NCBI RefSeq assembly: GCF_002234405.1
Contig: NZ_NMQT01000015.1
Span: 84,184-148,183, forward strand
Direction: 5' to 3'
DNA: 64,000 nt
Source: Amycolatopsis thailandensis
GTDB taxonomy: Bacteria > Actinomycetota > Actinomycetes > Mycobacteriales > Pseudonocardiaceae
Part shown: piece after piece, positions 38,194-46,217 of the stretch
Position numbering within the stretch: the stretch's first letter is position 1
Layout of the letters: each line of letters starts with the position of its first letter
Position numbers and translations under genes: made by a program
Notes under the pieces: generated by a model
Databases searched by the model: none
The model's input: only the letters and a program-made list of their open reading frames with translations
What the model was told of the DNA's origin: nothing

Positions 38194-38276
38194 GCGGTTT
38201 CGATACCCGTCATCCACTCTCACACTAAAGCCCTAGGTCAGCGCTTGCACCTACTTAAGACTCTGCTTTCCTTTTC
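38194..38276 (+). repeat. Degenerate third copy of the tRNA-Gly att repeat
   Basis: GCGGTTTCGATACCCGTCAT and what follows match the T-arm, acceptor 3' strand and downstream hairpin region of the 97-bp repeat at about three positions in four. It starts one base after the HEPN gene stop. It looks like the scar of an older integration at the same tRNA. Confidence 0.65.
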
Positions 38277-38319
38277 CTTCGGAGCCCTCAGCGACCGATA
38301 ATTTGGGGCCATAGCGCGT

Positions 38320-38368
38320 CGCGAAAGCCACTTTCGCGACGTCTGATGTCCCGAAAGTGGCTTTCGCG
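38320..38368. terminator. Perfect hairpin downstream of the island
   Basis: 17-bp perfect arms (CGCGAAAGCCACTTTCG and complement; 38320-38336 and 38352-38368) around a 15-base loop. The left arm is itself nearly palindromic. It lies 84 bp before the start of the next gene. Confidence 0.5.
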
Positions 38369-38452
38369 GCAAAGTACCGTCCTGGAACCCCTACCTGGAC
38401 GATGCGGCTACTTTCGGGACCCCTCCCCTCAACCCACGCCTACCGTCCAAGC

Positions 38453-38977
38453 GTGCGGAGAAAGTCGAGTGACAGCACGGCGGCCGCCTTGCTGACCCTG
38501 CTGGCGGGGTCGCTGCTCCTCCCGGTGTTGCTGGTAGGCGTGGTCTTCCTCCTCATCGGGCTGAACAGGGGCAGCGGACCGGGGCCGTACACGGTCATCT
38601 TCGCGAAGGCGGGCGACGAATGCGGCGCGATGGGGCAGTACCTCGACGCGTCCACCGGCAAGCCGCTGCAATGCATGGGTCCTGGCGGATTCCGGACGGC
38701 CTCGCTCGAATTCCCCGGTTTCTCCCGTGAGCAGAACGACGAGGTGCGCCACTGGCTGACCACGTTGGCGGAGGACGGCGAGCTGAGCGTCTTCGACCAC
38801 CGGTCGGTCCAGGCCAAGATCGACGGGATCGCGGCCGGTTTGCCGCCGGGAACGCGCGTCGAGCGGGAATCCGGCACGACGGAGATCTGGATCGGCGCGG
38901 CCTTGACCGCCGTCGGTCTGTCGGTGGGTTCCGGCTTCGCCTGGCGGTGGTACCGGGATCGCCGGACCGGTTTTTGA
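38453..38977 (+). CDS. Small membrane protein of unknown function
   Basis: A 174-residue protein with one helix near the N-terminus (residues 9-36, AALLTLLAGSLLLPVLLVGV) and another near the C-terminus (about 148-165). Between them is an extracytoplasmic domain with three cysteines and SREQNDEVRHWLTTLAEDGE. GTG 38453 was chosen because an upstream ATG would translate through the intergenic hairpin. Not recognised; orientation suggests both ends in the cytoplasm. Confidence 0.6.
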   Translation: MRRKSSDSTAAALLTLLAGSLLLPVLLVGVVFLLIGLNRGSGPGPYTVIFAKAGDECGAMGQYLDASTGKPLQCMGPGGFRTASLEFPGFSREQNDEVRHWLTTLAEDGELSVFDHRSVQAKIDGIAAGLPPGTRVERESGTTEIWIGAALTAVGLSVGSGFAWRWYRDRRTGF

Positions 38978-39004
38978 TTTCCCGGCGTTGTTACGGTGCT
39001 GTAC

Positions 39005-39493
39005 ATGGAGATCCGGGAGTTCCGCGAAGAAGACTGGGCGCAGGTCTGGCCGATCGTGCGCGAAGTCGTCCGGGCGGCGGACACGTACACCTACGACCCC
39101 GACCTCACCGAGGAAACCGCGCGAGGACTTTGGGCCGAGAAGCCACCGAGCCGGACAGTGGTCGCGGTCGAGGACGGCCGCGTGCTCGGCACGGCCAAGA
39201 CGGGTCCGAACCGCGGCGGCCCCGGCTCGCATGTGTCGACGGCCAGTTTCATGGTGGACAAGAAGGTTCGCGGCAAGGGCGTCGGCAGCGCGCTGTGCGC
39301 GCATGTGCTGGATTGGGCCAGGGCACAGGGTTTCGCGGGTATGCAGTTCAACGCGGTCGTCGAGTCGAACGTCGCCGGGATCCGGGTCTACGAGCGGCTC
39401 GGGTTCGAGATCGTCGGGACGGTGCCGGGCGCGTTCGAGCACCCGACGCTGGGGCGCATCGGGTTGCACGTCATGTACTGCGACTTCGGCTGA
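39005..39493 (+). CDS. GNAT family N-acetyltransferase
   Basis: A 162-residue GNAT with TASFMVDKKVRGKGVGSALCAHV (acetyl-CoA pyrophosphate site RGKGVG), NAVVESNVAGIRVYERLGF and a PGAF-type end. It resembles the phosphinothricin/L-amino-acid acetyltransferase-like subgroup but without defining residues. ATG 39005 was preferred over an upstream GTG. It starts 27 bp after the preceding membrane-protein gene and could be co-transcribed with it. Confidence 0.9.
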   Translation: MEIREFREEDWAQVWPIVREVVRAADTYTYDPDLTEETARGLWAEKPPSRTVVAVEDGRVLGTAKTGPNRGGPGSHVSTASFMVDKKVRGKGVGSALCAHVLDWARAQGFAGMQFNAVVESNVAGIRVYERLGFEIVGTVPGAFEHPTLGRIGLHVMYCDFG

Positions 39494-39503
39494 GGCCGAG
39501 TGG

Positions 39504-40157
39504 TCAGCCTTCGACGAGTTCCCAAGGGGCGTCGGCGCTCGGCCGGTCGTACACCTGGCCGGGCGCGGCGCTCAGCACCAGCGCGACGTCCGGGTACAGC
39601 GTGACGGCGTGCTCCATCTCGAGGGCTTCGACCTCGAAGTCCTCGTCCTCCGGCACCTGGAAACCGACGAGCAGCCAGCTGCCGTCGGCCTCGCGGACGA
39701 CCTGGCGCACGGCGCGGGCCGGGGCGGCGGGGTCGGTGGAGATCTCGGCGAGTTCGGTGCTCACCTGGACTTCTTCCAGTGGCGAGCCCGGATGCGTCCA
39801 CGCGGCCAGGCGGGCGGCACGCACCAGGAGGTCTTCTTCGTCGTCATCCGAGTCGGCGACCGAGCTCAGCAGCCATGAGCGCCGCTCGGGGTCCCAGTCG
39901 GCGGCCATGCCGGTGGGGAGGCCGGCGAGCGCGGTGAGCTCCGGGATGAGCTCCACCGCGTCCCGCAGGGGCAGCGCGCCGAAAGCGTCGCGGTTGAGGT
40001 CCATGTCCTCGGAGAACTCGTTGCCGTCGCTGATGAACCAGTCACCGTCGTCGTCGAGCACGACGAACGCGAGATTCGACGGGTCCTCCACGAGTGACCG
40101 CGAGATGATGACCGGCGATTCCGGATCCTGACGCAGCGGCCAGTTCTCGCTCGACAT
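39504..40157 (-). CDS. Acidic protein of unknown function
   Basis: A 217-residue, strongly acidic soluble protein: ADSDDDEEDLLVRA, VLDDDGDWFISDGNE and PEDEDFEVEALE. No signal peptide or membrane segment. Alternating strand pattern suggests an alpha/beta fold, and similar proteins are common as hypotheticals in this family of bacteria. ATG 40157 was chosen as it removes an unlikely N-terminal extension. It converges with the acetyltransferase gene 10 bp away. Confidence 0.65.
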   Translation of the reverse strand: MSSENWPLRQDPESPVIISRSLVEDPSNLAFVVLDDDGDWFISDGNEFSEDMDLNRDAFGALPLRDAVELIPELTALAGLPTGMAADWDPERRSWLLSSVADSDDDEEDLLVRAARLAAWTHPGSPLEEVQVSTELAEISTDPAAPARAVRQVVREADGSWLLVGFQVPEDEDFEVEALEMEHAVTLYPDVALVLSAAPGQVYDRPSADAPWELVEG

Positions 40158-40242
40158 GCTGGGCTCCCAACGGGGTTGTCCGGCTGTGGGGCACCATCCC
40201 ACCATCTCCGGCATCGTCGCCGCGCACCGGACCGGCCGAAGG

Positions 40243-40644
40243 CTATTCGCTGAGGTCGTACTCGTCGACGTCCAGCGCGGCGGCGGCTTCGGCGAGGAAC
40301 GCGATCACGGCCGGCGACAGATGCCAGCCGAACTCCTCGCCGCCGTCGCGGTGGTGGAAGTAGCGCACCACCTGCAGCACCGCGCTCGCGCCTTCGTCCA
40401 CCAGCTTCCGGATCCCCGGCCGGACCGGGGCGAGCCTGCCGATCAGGCCCTCGATCTGGTCGTCGACCGGCCCCGGACCTCGATGCGTCACCTTCCAGGC
40501 GTGCGTCCTCGGCAGCCGGTGCTCGATGGACCTCGACCCCAGTACCTGGGCCTCGTCGGGCGCCATGCCGAGCCGCGCGGTGATCTCCCCGGCGGACACG
40601 GTTTCGCTCTTCAAGGCGAAGTAGCAGTACTGGTGGACCTTCAT
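40243..40644 (-). CDS. DUF4279 domain protein
   Basis: A 133-residue protein that matches DUF4279: YCYFALKSETVSAGEITARLG at the N-terminus, then the H-AWKV strand and LQVVRYF, ending WHLSPAVIAFLAEAAAALDVDEYD. The domain appears in polymorphic-toxin immunity contexts in other bacteria, but no toxin gene is adjacent here. Divergent from the PPOX gene (36 bp). Confidence 0.75.
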   Translation of the reverse strand: MKVHQYCYFALKSETVSAGEITARLGMAPDEAQVLGSRSIEHRLPRTHAWKVTHRGPGPVDDQIEGLIGRLAPVRPGIRKLVDEGASAVLQVVRYFHHRDGGEEFGWHLSPAVIAFLAEAAAALDVDEYDLSE

Positions 40645-40680
40645 ACGCCCGGCACCCTAGCTTTCAGGCAAGCTGACCAG

Positions 40681-41073
40681 GTGAAACGTGATCAATCGCT
40701 TATCGAACGTCTCTCGCGGGAGCGCAACGTCTGGCTGTGCACCCTCCGTGCGGACGGATCGCCGCACGTCACGCCGGTGTGGTTCGTGTATCTCGACGAC
40801 GTCTTCTGGATCGGCAGCGGCGAGCGGAACGTCAAGGTGCGCAACGTCGGCGCCGATCCGCGCGTCAGCCTCGCGCTGGAAGACGGCGACGCGCCCGCTG
40901 TCGCCGAAGGTCTGGCGCGCGTCCACCGCGGGCACCTGCGCGAAGACGTTCTCGCCGCGCTGGCGGAGAAATACGACGGTTGGGCGGCCGGTGCGGAGAT
41001 CGAACCTTTCGGCGCCAGGGTGTTGCTAGAAGTCCCCGTAAAGCGGTGGCTGCTCCGGGGTGTCGCCCAATAG
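40681..41073 (+). CDS. PPOX-class flavin/F420 oxidoreductase
   Basis: A 130-residue protein of the pyridoxamine-5'-phosphate-oxidase-like split-barrel fold. The typical N-terminal stretch is RNVWLCTLRADGSPHVTPVWFVYLDD, then FWIGSGERNVKVRNVGADPRVSLALEDG. In actinobacteria such proteins bind F420 or FMN; the reaction is unknown. GTG 40681 is the only start that keeps the first helix. Followed by a GNAT gene 35 bp downstream on the same strand. Confidence 0.88.
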   Translation: MKRDQSLIERLSRERNVWLCTLRADGSPHVTPVWFVYLDDVFWIGSGERNVKVRNVGADPRVSLALEDGDAPAVAEGLARVHRGHLREDVLAALAEKYDGWAAGAEIEPFGARVLLEVPVKRWLLRGVAQ

Positions 41074-41108
41074 TCTGGAAAGTCCGATACCGATCTTGGG
41101 ATGGGACG

Positions 41109-41636
41109 ATGCTGACCGGTGAACTGATTCGCTTACGGCCGCTGGAACCCGAGGACGCGGACACGCTGTGGCGCTGGCACAACGACCCGGAGGTCATGCG
41201 CTGGATGGTCCCGGACCATCCGGAATCCCTCGCCCAGATCCGCGAGCGCTACGCCCGGCTGAAACCCAACAGCTACGAACGGACGAGCTTCGCGATCGAG
41301 AGCCTCGCCGTCGGCACGCTGATCGGCACCTGCACCCTGCGTGACGCCACCCCTGAGCAGGGCCGGGCCGAAGTCGACATCTATCTCGGCGAGAAGGACC
41401 ACTGGGGCGGCGGGTACGGCACCGACGCCATGCGCACGCTCTGCCGCTACGGGTTCGACATGATGCGGCTGCACCTGATCGCGCTGTGGGTCGTGGCCGG
41501 CAACGAGGCCGCCATCCACATCTACAAGAAGCTCGGGTTCCAGGTCGACGGCAGGCATCGCCAGGCGTTCCGCGACCAGAACGGCGAGTGGCACGACGAG
41601 TACCTGATGAGCTTGCTCGAAGGGGAACTCCGCTAG
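41109..41636 (+). CDS. GNAT acetyltransferase, RimJ/RimL type
   Basis: A 175-residue member of the RimJ/RimL/AacA4-like branch: N-terminal LIRLRPLEPEDADTLWRWHNDPEVM, then DIYLGEKDHWGGGYGTDAMR (acetyl-CoA site), NEAAIHIYKKLGF and a final DEYLMSLLEGE. These enzymes acetylate protein N-termini, aminoglycosides or other amines; the target is not evident. The stop overlaps the convergent YjbR-like gene by 4 bp at CTAG. Confidence 0.92.
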   Translation: MLTGELIRLRPLEPEDADTLWRWHNDPEVMRWMVPDHPESLAQIRERYARLKPNSYERTSFAIESLAVGTLIGTCTLRDATPEQGRAEVDIYLGEKDHWGGGYGTDAMRTLCRYGFDMMRLHLIALWVVAGNEAAIHIYKKLGFQVDGRHRQAFRDQNGEWHDEYLMSLLEGELR

Positions 41637-41980
41637 TCGTCCAGACCTTTCGTGAGCCTGGCGGGTGCCTTCATCCGCCAGGCTTCCTCGATGAGCTCAC
41701 GTAGCTGCGCCTTGTCGACCTTCTCCAGGTCGACAAGGATCGCGCCGTAACCGTCGTAATGCGGGGTGGTGAAGTACGCGGGGTCGCCGGAGGCCAGCAG
41801 GGCCTCCTTCTCCGCGTGCTCGCACAGCAGCATCAGCCCGCCCTCGGCCTCGGTGCGCAGCCGGGCGAAGTTCTTGCCCGCGACCTTGAGCGACGGTGTG
41901 CGGTACGAAGTGGACTCCTCGACCTCCGGGAGCCTGCCCGCCAGGTCCACGACTTCTTCCCAGGTCGTCATGGCGGACAT
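41633..41980 (-). CDS. MmcQ/YjbR family protein
   Basis: A 115-residue protein of the MmcQ/YjbR fold (double-wing DNA-binding-like). Recognisable are LPEVEESTSYRTPSLKVAGK, FARLRTEAEGGLMLL and the end AILVDLEKVDKAQLRELIEEAWR. The molecular function is unproven. ATG 41980 has AGGG upstream; a second ATG at 41971 is possible. Confidence 0.85.
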   Translation of the reverse strand: MSAMTTWEEVVDLAGRLPEVEESTSYRTPSLKVAGKNFARLRTEAEGGLMLLCEHAEKEALLASGDPAYFTTPHYDGYGAILVDLEKVDKAQLRELIEEAWRMKAPARLTKGLDD

Positions 41981-42021
41981 TGTGCCCTGGGTCACTGACA
42001 AAACCACCCCCGGAGACGCCG

Positions 42022-42066
42022 TGAAAGGTCCTTTCCTTGCGAAATTTGCAAGGAAAGGACCTTTCA
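42022..42066. terminator. Terminator hairpin after the 5'-nucleotidase gene
   Basis: Perfect 19-bp arms TGAAAGGTCCTTTCCTTGC and complement (42022-42040, 42048-42066) with a 7-base loop, 18 bp beyond the nucleotidase stop. Confidence 0.7.
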
Positions 42067-42084
42067 TGGCACTCGCGGAAGCGG

Positions 42085-43770
42085 TTACGGCAGGACGGTG
42101 ATCCGGTCCGCGGCCGGCGGGGCGATGCCGGGGTGCGCGCCGAAGTACGCGATCAGCGCGTCCAGGTCCACCGGACCACCGGACAGGTTGGTCCCCTTGG
42201 TGAATTCGGTGAAGCCGTCCCCGCCGGCGGCGAGGAAGTTGTTCACCGACACGCGGTACGACGCCGCCGGGTCGATCGGCGCGCCGTCGAGCGTCAGGTT
42301 CGAGACGCGCGATCCCTGGGCCGCCGACGCCGAGTACGAGTACTTCAGCGACTTCGAGATCTGCAGGGTGCGCACGATCCCGTTGGCCTGCCACTGCTGT
42401 TCGAGCACGTTCTTCAGGTTCTCCCCGGTGAGCGTGATCGTCTGCATGATGTTCGCGAACGGCTGCACGGCGAACGCCTCGCCGTAGGTCACGACGCCGT
42501 CGCCCTCGCCGGCGGGCGAGGACGCGTAGGTGAAGTCCGTGCGGATGCCGCCCGGGTTCGTCATGGCGATCTGCGCGCCGTTCGACTTCGTGGCCTCGAG
42601 CTGGGCGTCGGCGATGACGTCGCCGAGCGGGGACTCGCCGGAGGCCGCGCCCTTGGCGACCAGGTCGGCGGTGATGGTGCCGACGGCCTTGTTCGCGATC
42701 GGCGCGGCCTTGGTCTTGGCCTCGTTGATCAGCGTCTGCACGTCGCCGTCAGGGTCGACGTCGCGGGTGACGATCTGGTTGTGCGCCTTGGTCTCGCCCC
42801 GCACGACGTCGCGGGTCCGACGGTCGATCTTCAGGTCGACGACCGACAGCAGACGACCGAACGACGCGCCCTGGATCACCGGACGCGGCTTGCCTTCGGG
42901 GTCGTTGATCACGCAGTTGTACTGCTGGTGGCTGTGCCCGGTGAAGATCGCGTCCACTTTGGACGAAACCTTCTGCGCGATGGCGGTCGCGGCGCCCGGC
43001 TTGACCTTGCACTCGTCCGGACCGGCGGTCTCGGAGTTGTCGCCCTGGTGCAGCAGCACGACCTGCGCCTTGACACCGAAGAGGTCGAGCAGCTTGGCGG
43101 TGCGGTCGATCGCTTGGACCTCTTCGCCGAACTTCAGGCCCTTGATCGCCTCCGGGGTGACGACCTGCGGCAGGTCCTTCAGCGTGGCGCCGATGACGCC
43201 GATCGGGACGCCGCCGGAGAACTCGATGCTGAACGGCAGCAAGGCCGGGAAGCCGTTCTCGTAGTACACGTTGGACCCGAGGAACGGGAAGTTCGCGCCC
43301 TTGAAGGACTTCCGGAACTGGCAACCGTCGGTCGGGTGGCAGCCGCCATTCTGGATCCGGCGAAGTTCCTTGAGGCCCTCGTCGAATTCGTGGTTCCCCA
43401 CCACGGAAGCCCGGACGCCGAGCTGGTTCAGCAGTTCGACGGTCGGCTCGTCATGGAACAGCGCCGAGATCACCGGCGACGCGCCGATGCTGTCACCGGC
43501 CGACAGGACGACCGAGTTGCGCGCTTCGCTCCGGAGCTTCTTCAGGTGCGTCGCGAGGTACGCGGCGCCGCCCGCATCGACGGTCTTGCCGCCGGGCAGC
43601 GTGACACGGCCGCTCGAACCGGACGGCGGTTCGAGGTTGCCGTGCAGGTCGTTGAACGTGATCAGCCGGACGTCGGTGGTGGCCGGCGCGGCGGACGCGG
43701 GCGCGGCGACGGCACCCAGCGCGGTCAGCGCGGCACCGACGGCAACGGCCAGCCGGGTAGAGAGCTTCAT
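42085..43770 (-). CDS. Secreted 5'-nucleotidase / cyclic phosphodiesterase
   Basis: A 561-residue exported bimetal phosphoesterase of the UshA/CpdB type, which releases phosphate from extracellular nucleotides. Signal peptide: residues 1-28 (ending APASA). The metallophosphatase motifs are ITFNDLHGNLEP, VLSAGDSIGASP, VVGNHEFDEG, VVLLHQGDN and AIFTGHSHQ; the C-terminal nucleotide-binding domain holds NPGGIRTDF and VNNFLAAGGDGFTEF. ATG 43770 has GGAGGAAG directly upstream. Single gene with a strong terminator. Phosphate starvation control is likely but no Pho box is obvious. Confidence 0.95.
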   Translation of the reverse strand: MKLSTRLAVAVGAALTALGAVAAPASAAPATTDVRLITFNDLHGNLEPPSGSSGRVTLPGGKTVDAGGAAYLATHLKKLRSEARNSVVLSAGDSIGASPVISALFHDEPTVELLNQLGVRASVVGNHEFDEGLKELRRIQNGGCHPTDGCQFRKSFKGANFPFLGSNVYYENGFPALLPFSIEFSGGVPIGVIGATLKDLPQVVTPEAIKGLKFGEEVQAIDRTAKLLDLFGVKAQVVLLHQGDNSETAGPDECKVKPGAATAIAQKVSSKVDAIFTGHSHQQYNCVINDPEGKPRPVIQGASFGRLLSVVDLKIDRRTRDVVRGETKAHNQIVTRDVDPDGDVQTLINEAKTKAAPIANKAVGTITADLVAKGAASGESPLGDVIADAQLEATKSNGAQIAMTNPGGIRTDFTYASSPAGEGDGVVTYGEAFAVQPFANIMQTITLTGENLKNVLEQQWQANGIVRTLQISKSLKYSYSASAAQGSRVSNLTLDGAPIDPAASYRVSVNNFLAAGGDGFTEFTKGTNLSGGPVDLDALIAYFGAHPGIAPPAADRITVLP

Positions 43771-43876
43771 TCTTCCTCCGATTCGCACCCCGAAGTCCCC
43801 ATCGGGCGCACGGCGGAGGAGTCTGCCTGGCGGAATTGACCTTCACCAGAGGAAAAAGCAGGACGATAGGCAAACG

Positions 43877-44664
43877 TCACATGGCGCGTGAGCTGCCCTC
43901 CAGCAGCACCCGCGCGACCATCTCCGGCTCGTCGTTCATCGGCACGTGCCCGCAGCCGCGCAGCACCAGCAGCTCCGCCCCGGGCGCGATCCGGCGCAGC
44001 TCGGCGGCCTTCGGGCGGGCGAGGATGCGGTCGCGTTCCGCCCACGCGATGGTCACCGGGACGTCCCGGACGACGCCGTCGAACCGGAACCGCCGCGAGC
44101 CTGCTCCAGCGTCGGCCGGAAGCCCGGGCAGCCGGCCAGCGCGCGAATGTCCTCCATGACGACCTGCGTGGTGAGCCGATCCGGACGGCCGACGATCATC
44201 CCGGTCAGCATCGACCGGCCCGCCGGTGTCGCGGCGAGCCGCCGCGCGGTGCGCTCGGGGATCCGCTCCGCGAGCAGGCGGTGGGTGCGCAGCATGCTCA
44301 GCGCGTACCGCTGCCGGCGCGGCGTCCACAGCCCGGCCGGGGACAACGCCGTCACACTGCGGACGAGACCCGCTTCGCCGAGGGCCAGCGAGAGCAGGCC
44401 GCCGAGCGAGTTGCCCGCGACGTGCGGCTTGCCGAGGCCGTGTTCGCGGAAGAACCTCCCGAACAGCTCGACCGCGGCTTCGACGCCGTAACCGCCGGAG
44501 TGCGGCGCCGATTCGCCGAACCCCGGCAGGTCGACGGTGATGACGTCGCGATGCGAGGTGAGCAGCGAAAGCACGGGCGACCAGGCCTGGCGGCGGTGGC
44601 CGACCCCGTGGATCAGCACCAGCGGCTCGCCGTGGCCCGCGCGGTCGAAGACGACGTTGTCCAT
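43877..44664 (-). pseudogene. Alpha/beta-hydrolase with a single frameshift
   Basis: The N-terminal part (44664 to about 44100) reads as an alpha/beta-hydrolase: VLIHGVGHRRQAW, the nucleophile elbow GNSLGG and DLPGFGESAP. After LEQA near 44100 the frame runs into unrelated sequence and a stop at 44053, whereas another frame continues the fold (RRFRFDGVVRDVPVTIAWAE, then the catalytic His in LRGCGHVPMNDEP) to a stop at 43877. One missing base around 44099-44106 explains it. It is either a recent pseudogene or a sequencing error; the intact protein would have about 262 residues. Confidence 0.85.
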
Positions 44665-44678
44665 CCCGCGAGGTCAAG

Positions 44679-45167
44679 CTATTTACTGCTACCGTCGGTA
44701 ACAGGTAAATAAAGGCGTTCGCGCCGCCGGGTGATGTCGTTCGGCATCGGCTCCAGGTCACCCGTCGCGATGAACCCGAGCTTCAGGTACAGCCGCCGCG
44801 CCCGGTCGTTGTCCTCCGCGACGTGCAGCCACACCTCGCGCGCGCCGTCGGCCTCGGCGGCCGAGCGCACCTCTCCCGCCAGCTTCGCGCCCAGCCCCTG
44901 GCCGCGGGCTTCGGCCGCGACCCACATCGAGTAGAGGATCCAGTCGCCGTCGCGGGCCCTCCCGGCGACGAGGCCCACCGCGCGTCCGTCGTCGAAGGCG
45001 GCGAACCAGGCGTCCCCGGCCAGCCTCGCGAGCCACTCCTCGTCGGTCTGGGCCCGTTCGGCCGCCGCGATCGAGCCGTAGTTCTCGGGGGTGTCCGTCA
45101 GGGCCCGCAGGCGGACGTCACGGAAGGCGTCGAGGTCTTCGGGGGTCAGCCGTCGAACGAGCAGCAT
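44679..45167 (-). CDS. GNAT family N-acetyltransferase
   Basis: A 162-residue GNAT protein: N-terminal MLLVRRLTPEDLDAFRDVRL, acetyl-CoA site VAAEARGQGLGAKLAGEV, then LHVAEDNDRARRLYLKLGF. The substrate is unknown. ATG 45167 was preferred over an upstream start that would add a basic stretch without conservation. It lies 14 bp upstream of the frameshifted hydrolase on the same strand. Confidence 0.9.
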   Translation of the reverse strand: MLLVRRLTPEDLDAFRDVRLRALTDTPENYGSIAAAERAQTDEEWLARLAGDAWFAAFDDGRAVGLVAGRARDGDWILYSMWVAAEARGQGLGAKLAGEVRSAAEADGAREVWLHVAEDNDRARRLYLKLGFIATGDLEPMPNDITRRRERLYLPVTDGSSK

Positions 45168-45316
45168 GCGGGCAGAATCCCACGTCCACCGGTGGAGCGG
45201 GAAGGAATATCGCCGATCGGCCAAGATCGAGGTCAGCCACTTGGCCGATCCGGCTCCGTCCGCCGCGGCCCTTCGACCGAAGCGGCGGGACCCCGCTGAT
45301 CCATAACGTCCATGTC

Positions 45317-46003
45317 ATGACGAACGCACAGGTCACCGCCTTGCAGTACGGCTTGATCGGCTTCTTCGCGCTTTGGGCGACGGCGCTGATCCCGCAGCTG
45401 ATCGTCCTGCACGCGCGGCACGGCCGGGTGCGCCTTCGTCCCGTCCTGACCATGGCCGCCGTGCTGCTCTACGCCACCATGACCCTGGCGGTGACCTTCC
45501 TGCCGCTGCCCGGCCCCGGTGTCAAACGGCTGAGCCAGACCGTGCAGCTGCACCCGTTCCAGTGGATCGCCGACATCCACACCGAACTGCTCAAGCACGG
45601 GCTGCCGGTGGCCGACTGGTTCACCACCCAGACCTTCCAGCAGGCCACCATGAACGTGCTGCTGTTCGTCCCGCTCGGTTTCTTCGCCAGGACACTCTGG
45701 AAGCGCGGCCTCATCGGCACGACGCTGATCGGTCTCACCGCTTCGCTGCTGATCGAGATCACGCAGCTGACCGCGAACTTCGGCACGGCGCCCTACGTCT
45801 ACCGGATCTTCGACGTCGACGACCTGCTCAACAACACCGGCGGCGCGATGCTCGGCTGGATCGCCGGAGCCCTGCTGCTCAGCCTCGTCCGGAAGCCCGT
45901 TCCTTCAACGGTCGAGTTCCAGCCCGAGGTACTTGTTACCGCCGAGGGCTCATTGGCGCAGCCTCTCGGCCGCGAGCGGATCGACCTCGCCCAGGTCCGC
46001 TAG
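45317..46003 (+). CDS. VanZ family membrane protein
   Basis: A 228-residue membrane protein with five or so helices. The VanZ core is MNVLLFVPLGFFARTLWKR, LLIEITQLTAN and VDDLLNNTGGAMLGW (the N-x-x-G-G motif). VanZ domains give low-level teicoplanin tolerance in enterococci; in glycopeptide-related actinobacteria their role is unknown. The last 60 bases overlap a small gene on the other strand. ATG 45317 is the only good start. Confidence 0.92.
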   Translation: MTNAQVTALQYGLIGFFALWATALIPQLIVLHARHGRVRLRPVLTMAAVLLYATMTLAVTFLPLPGPGVKRLSQTVQLHPFQWIADIHTELLKHGLPVADWFTTQTFQQATMNVLLFVPLGFFARTLWKRGLIGTTLIGLTASLLIEITQLTANFGTAPYVYRIFDVDDLLNNTGGAMLGWIAGALLLSLVRKPVPSTVEFQPEVLVTAEGSLAQPLGRERIDLAQVR

Positions 46004-46120
46004 CCTCGCCCGCCGCCGCTGGGCCGCGCGCCGCGCGGCCCGCCGGTCTTCCGCGATCACCAGCACGGTGGCCACGACGAAGATCAACGCGACCAGTCCG
46101 AGGATGAGCGAGAGCTGCAA
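45950..46120 (-). CDS. Small single-helix membrane protein
   Basis: A 56-residue frame starting with TTG at 46120 after GAGGAGG. It encodes a short N-terminus, one membrane helix (LILGLVALIFVVATVLVIA) and a strongly basic cytoplasmic tail (RRAARRAAQRRRARL) ending DPLAAERLRQ. The tail end lies antisense to the last 54 bp of the VanZ gene. Function unknown; no homologue is recognised. Confidence 0.5.
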   Translation of the reverse strand: MQLSLILGLVALIFVVATVLVIAEDRRAARRAAQRRRARLADLGEVDPLAAERLRQ

Positions 46121-46217
46121 AACGCCTCCTCGAAGACAACCTTGTGTGCGAGATCACAAACAGTACGCACATCGTGGTGAGTTGACCACCCCTTGAGACG
46201 AAAGTGGGTGTCGCAGG

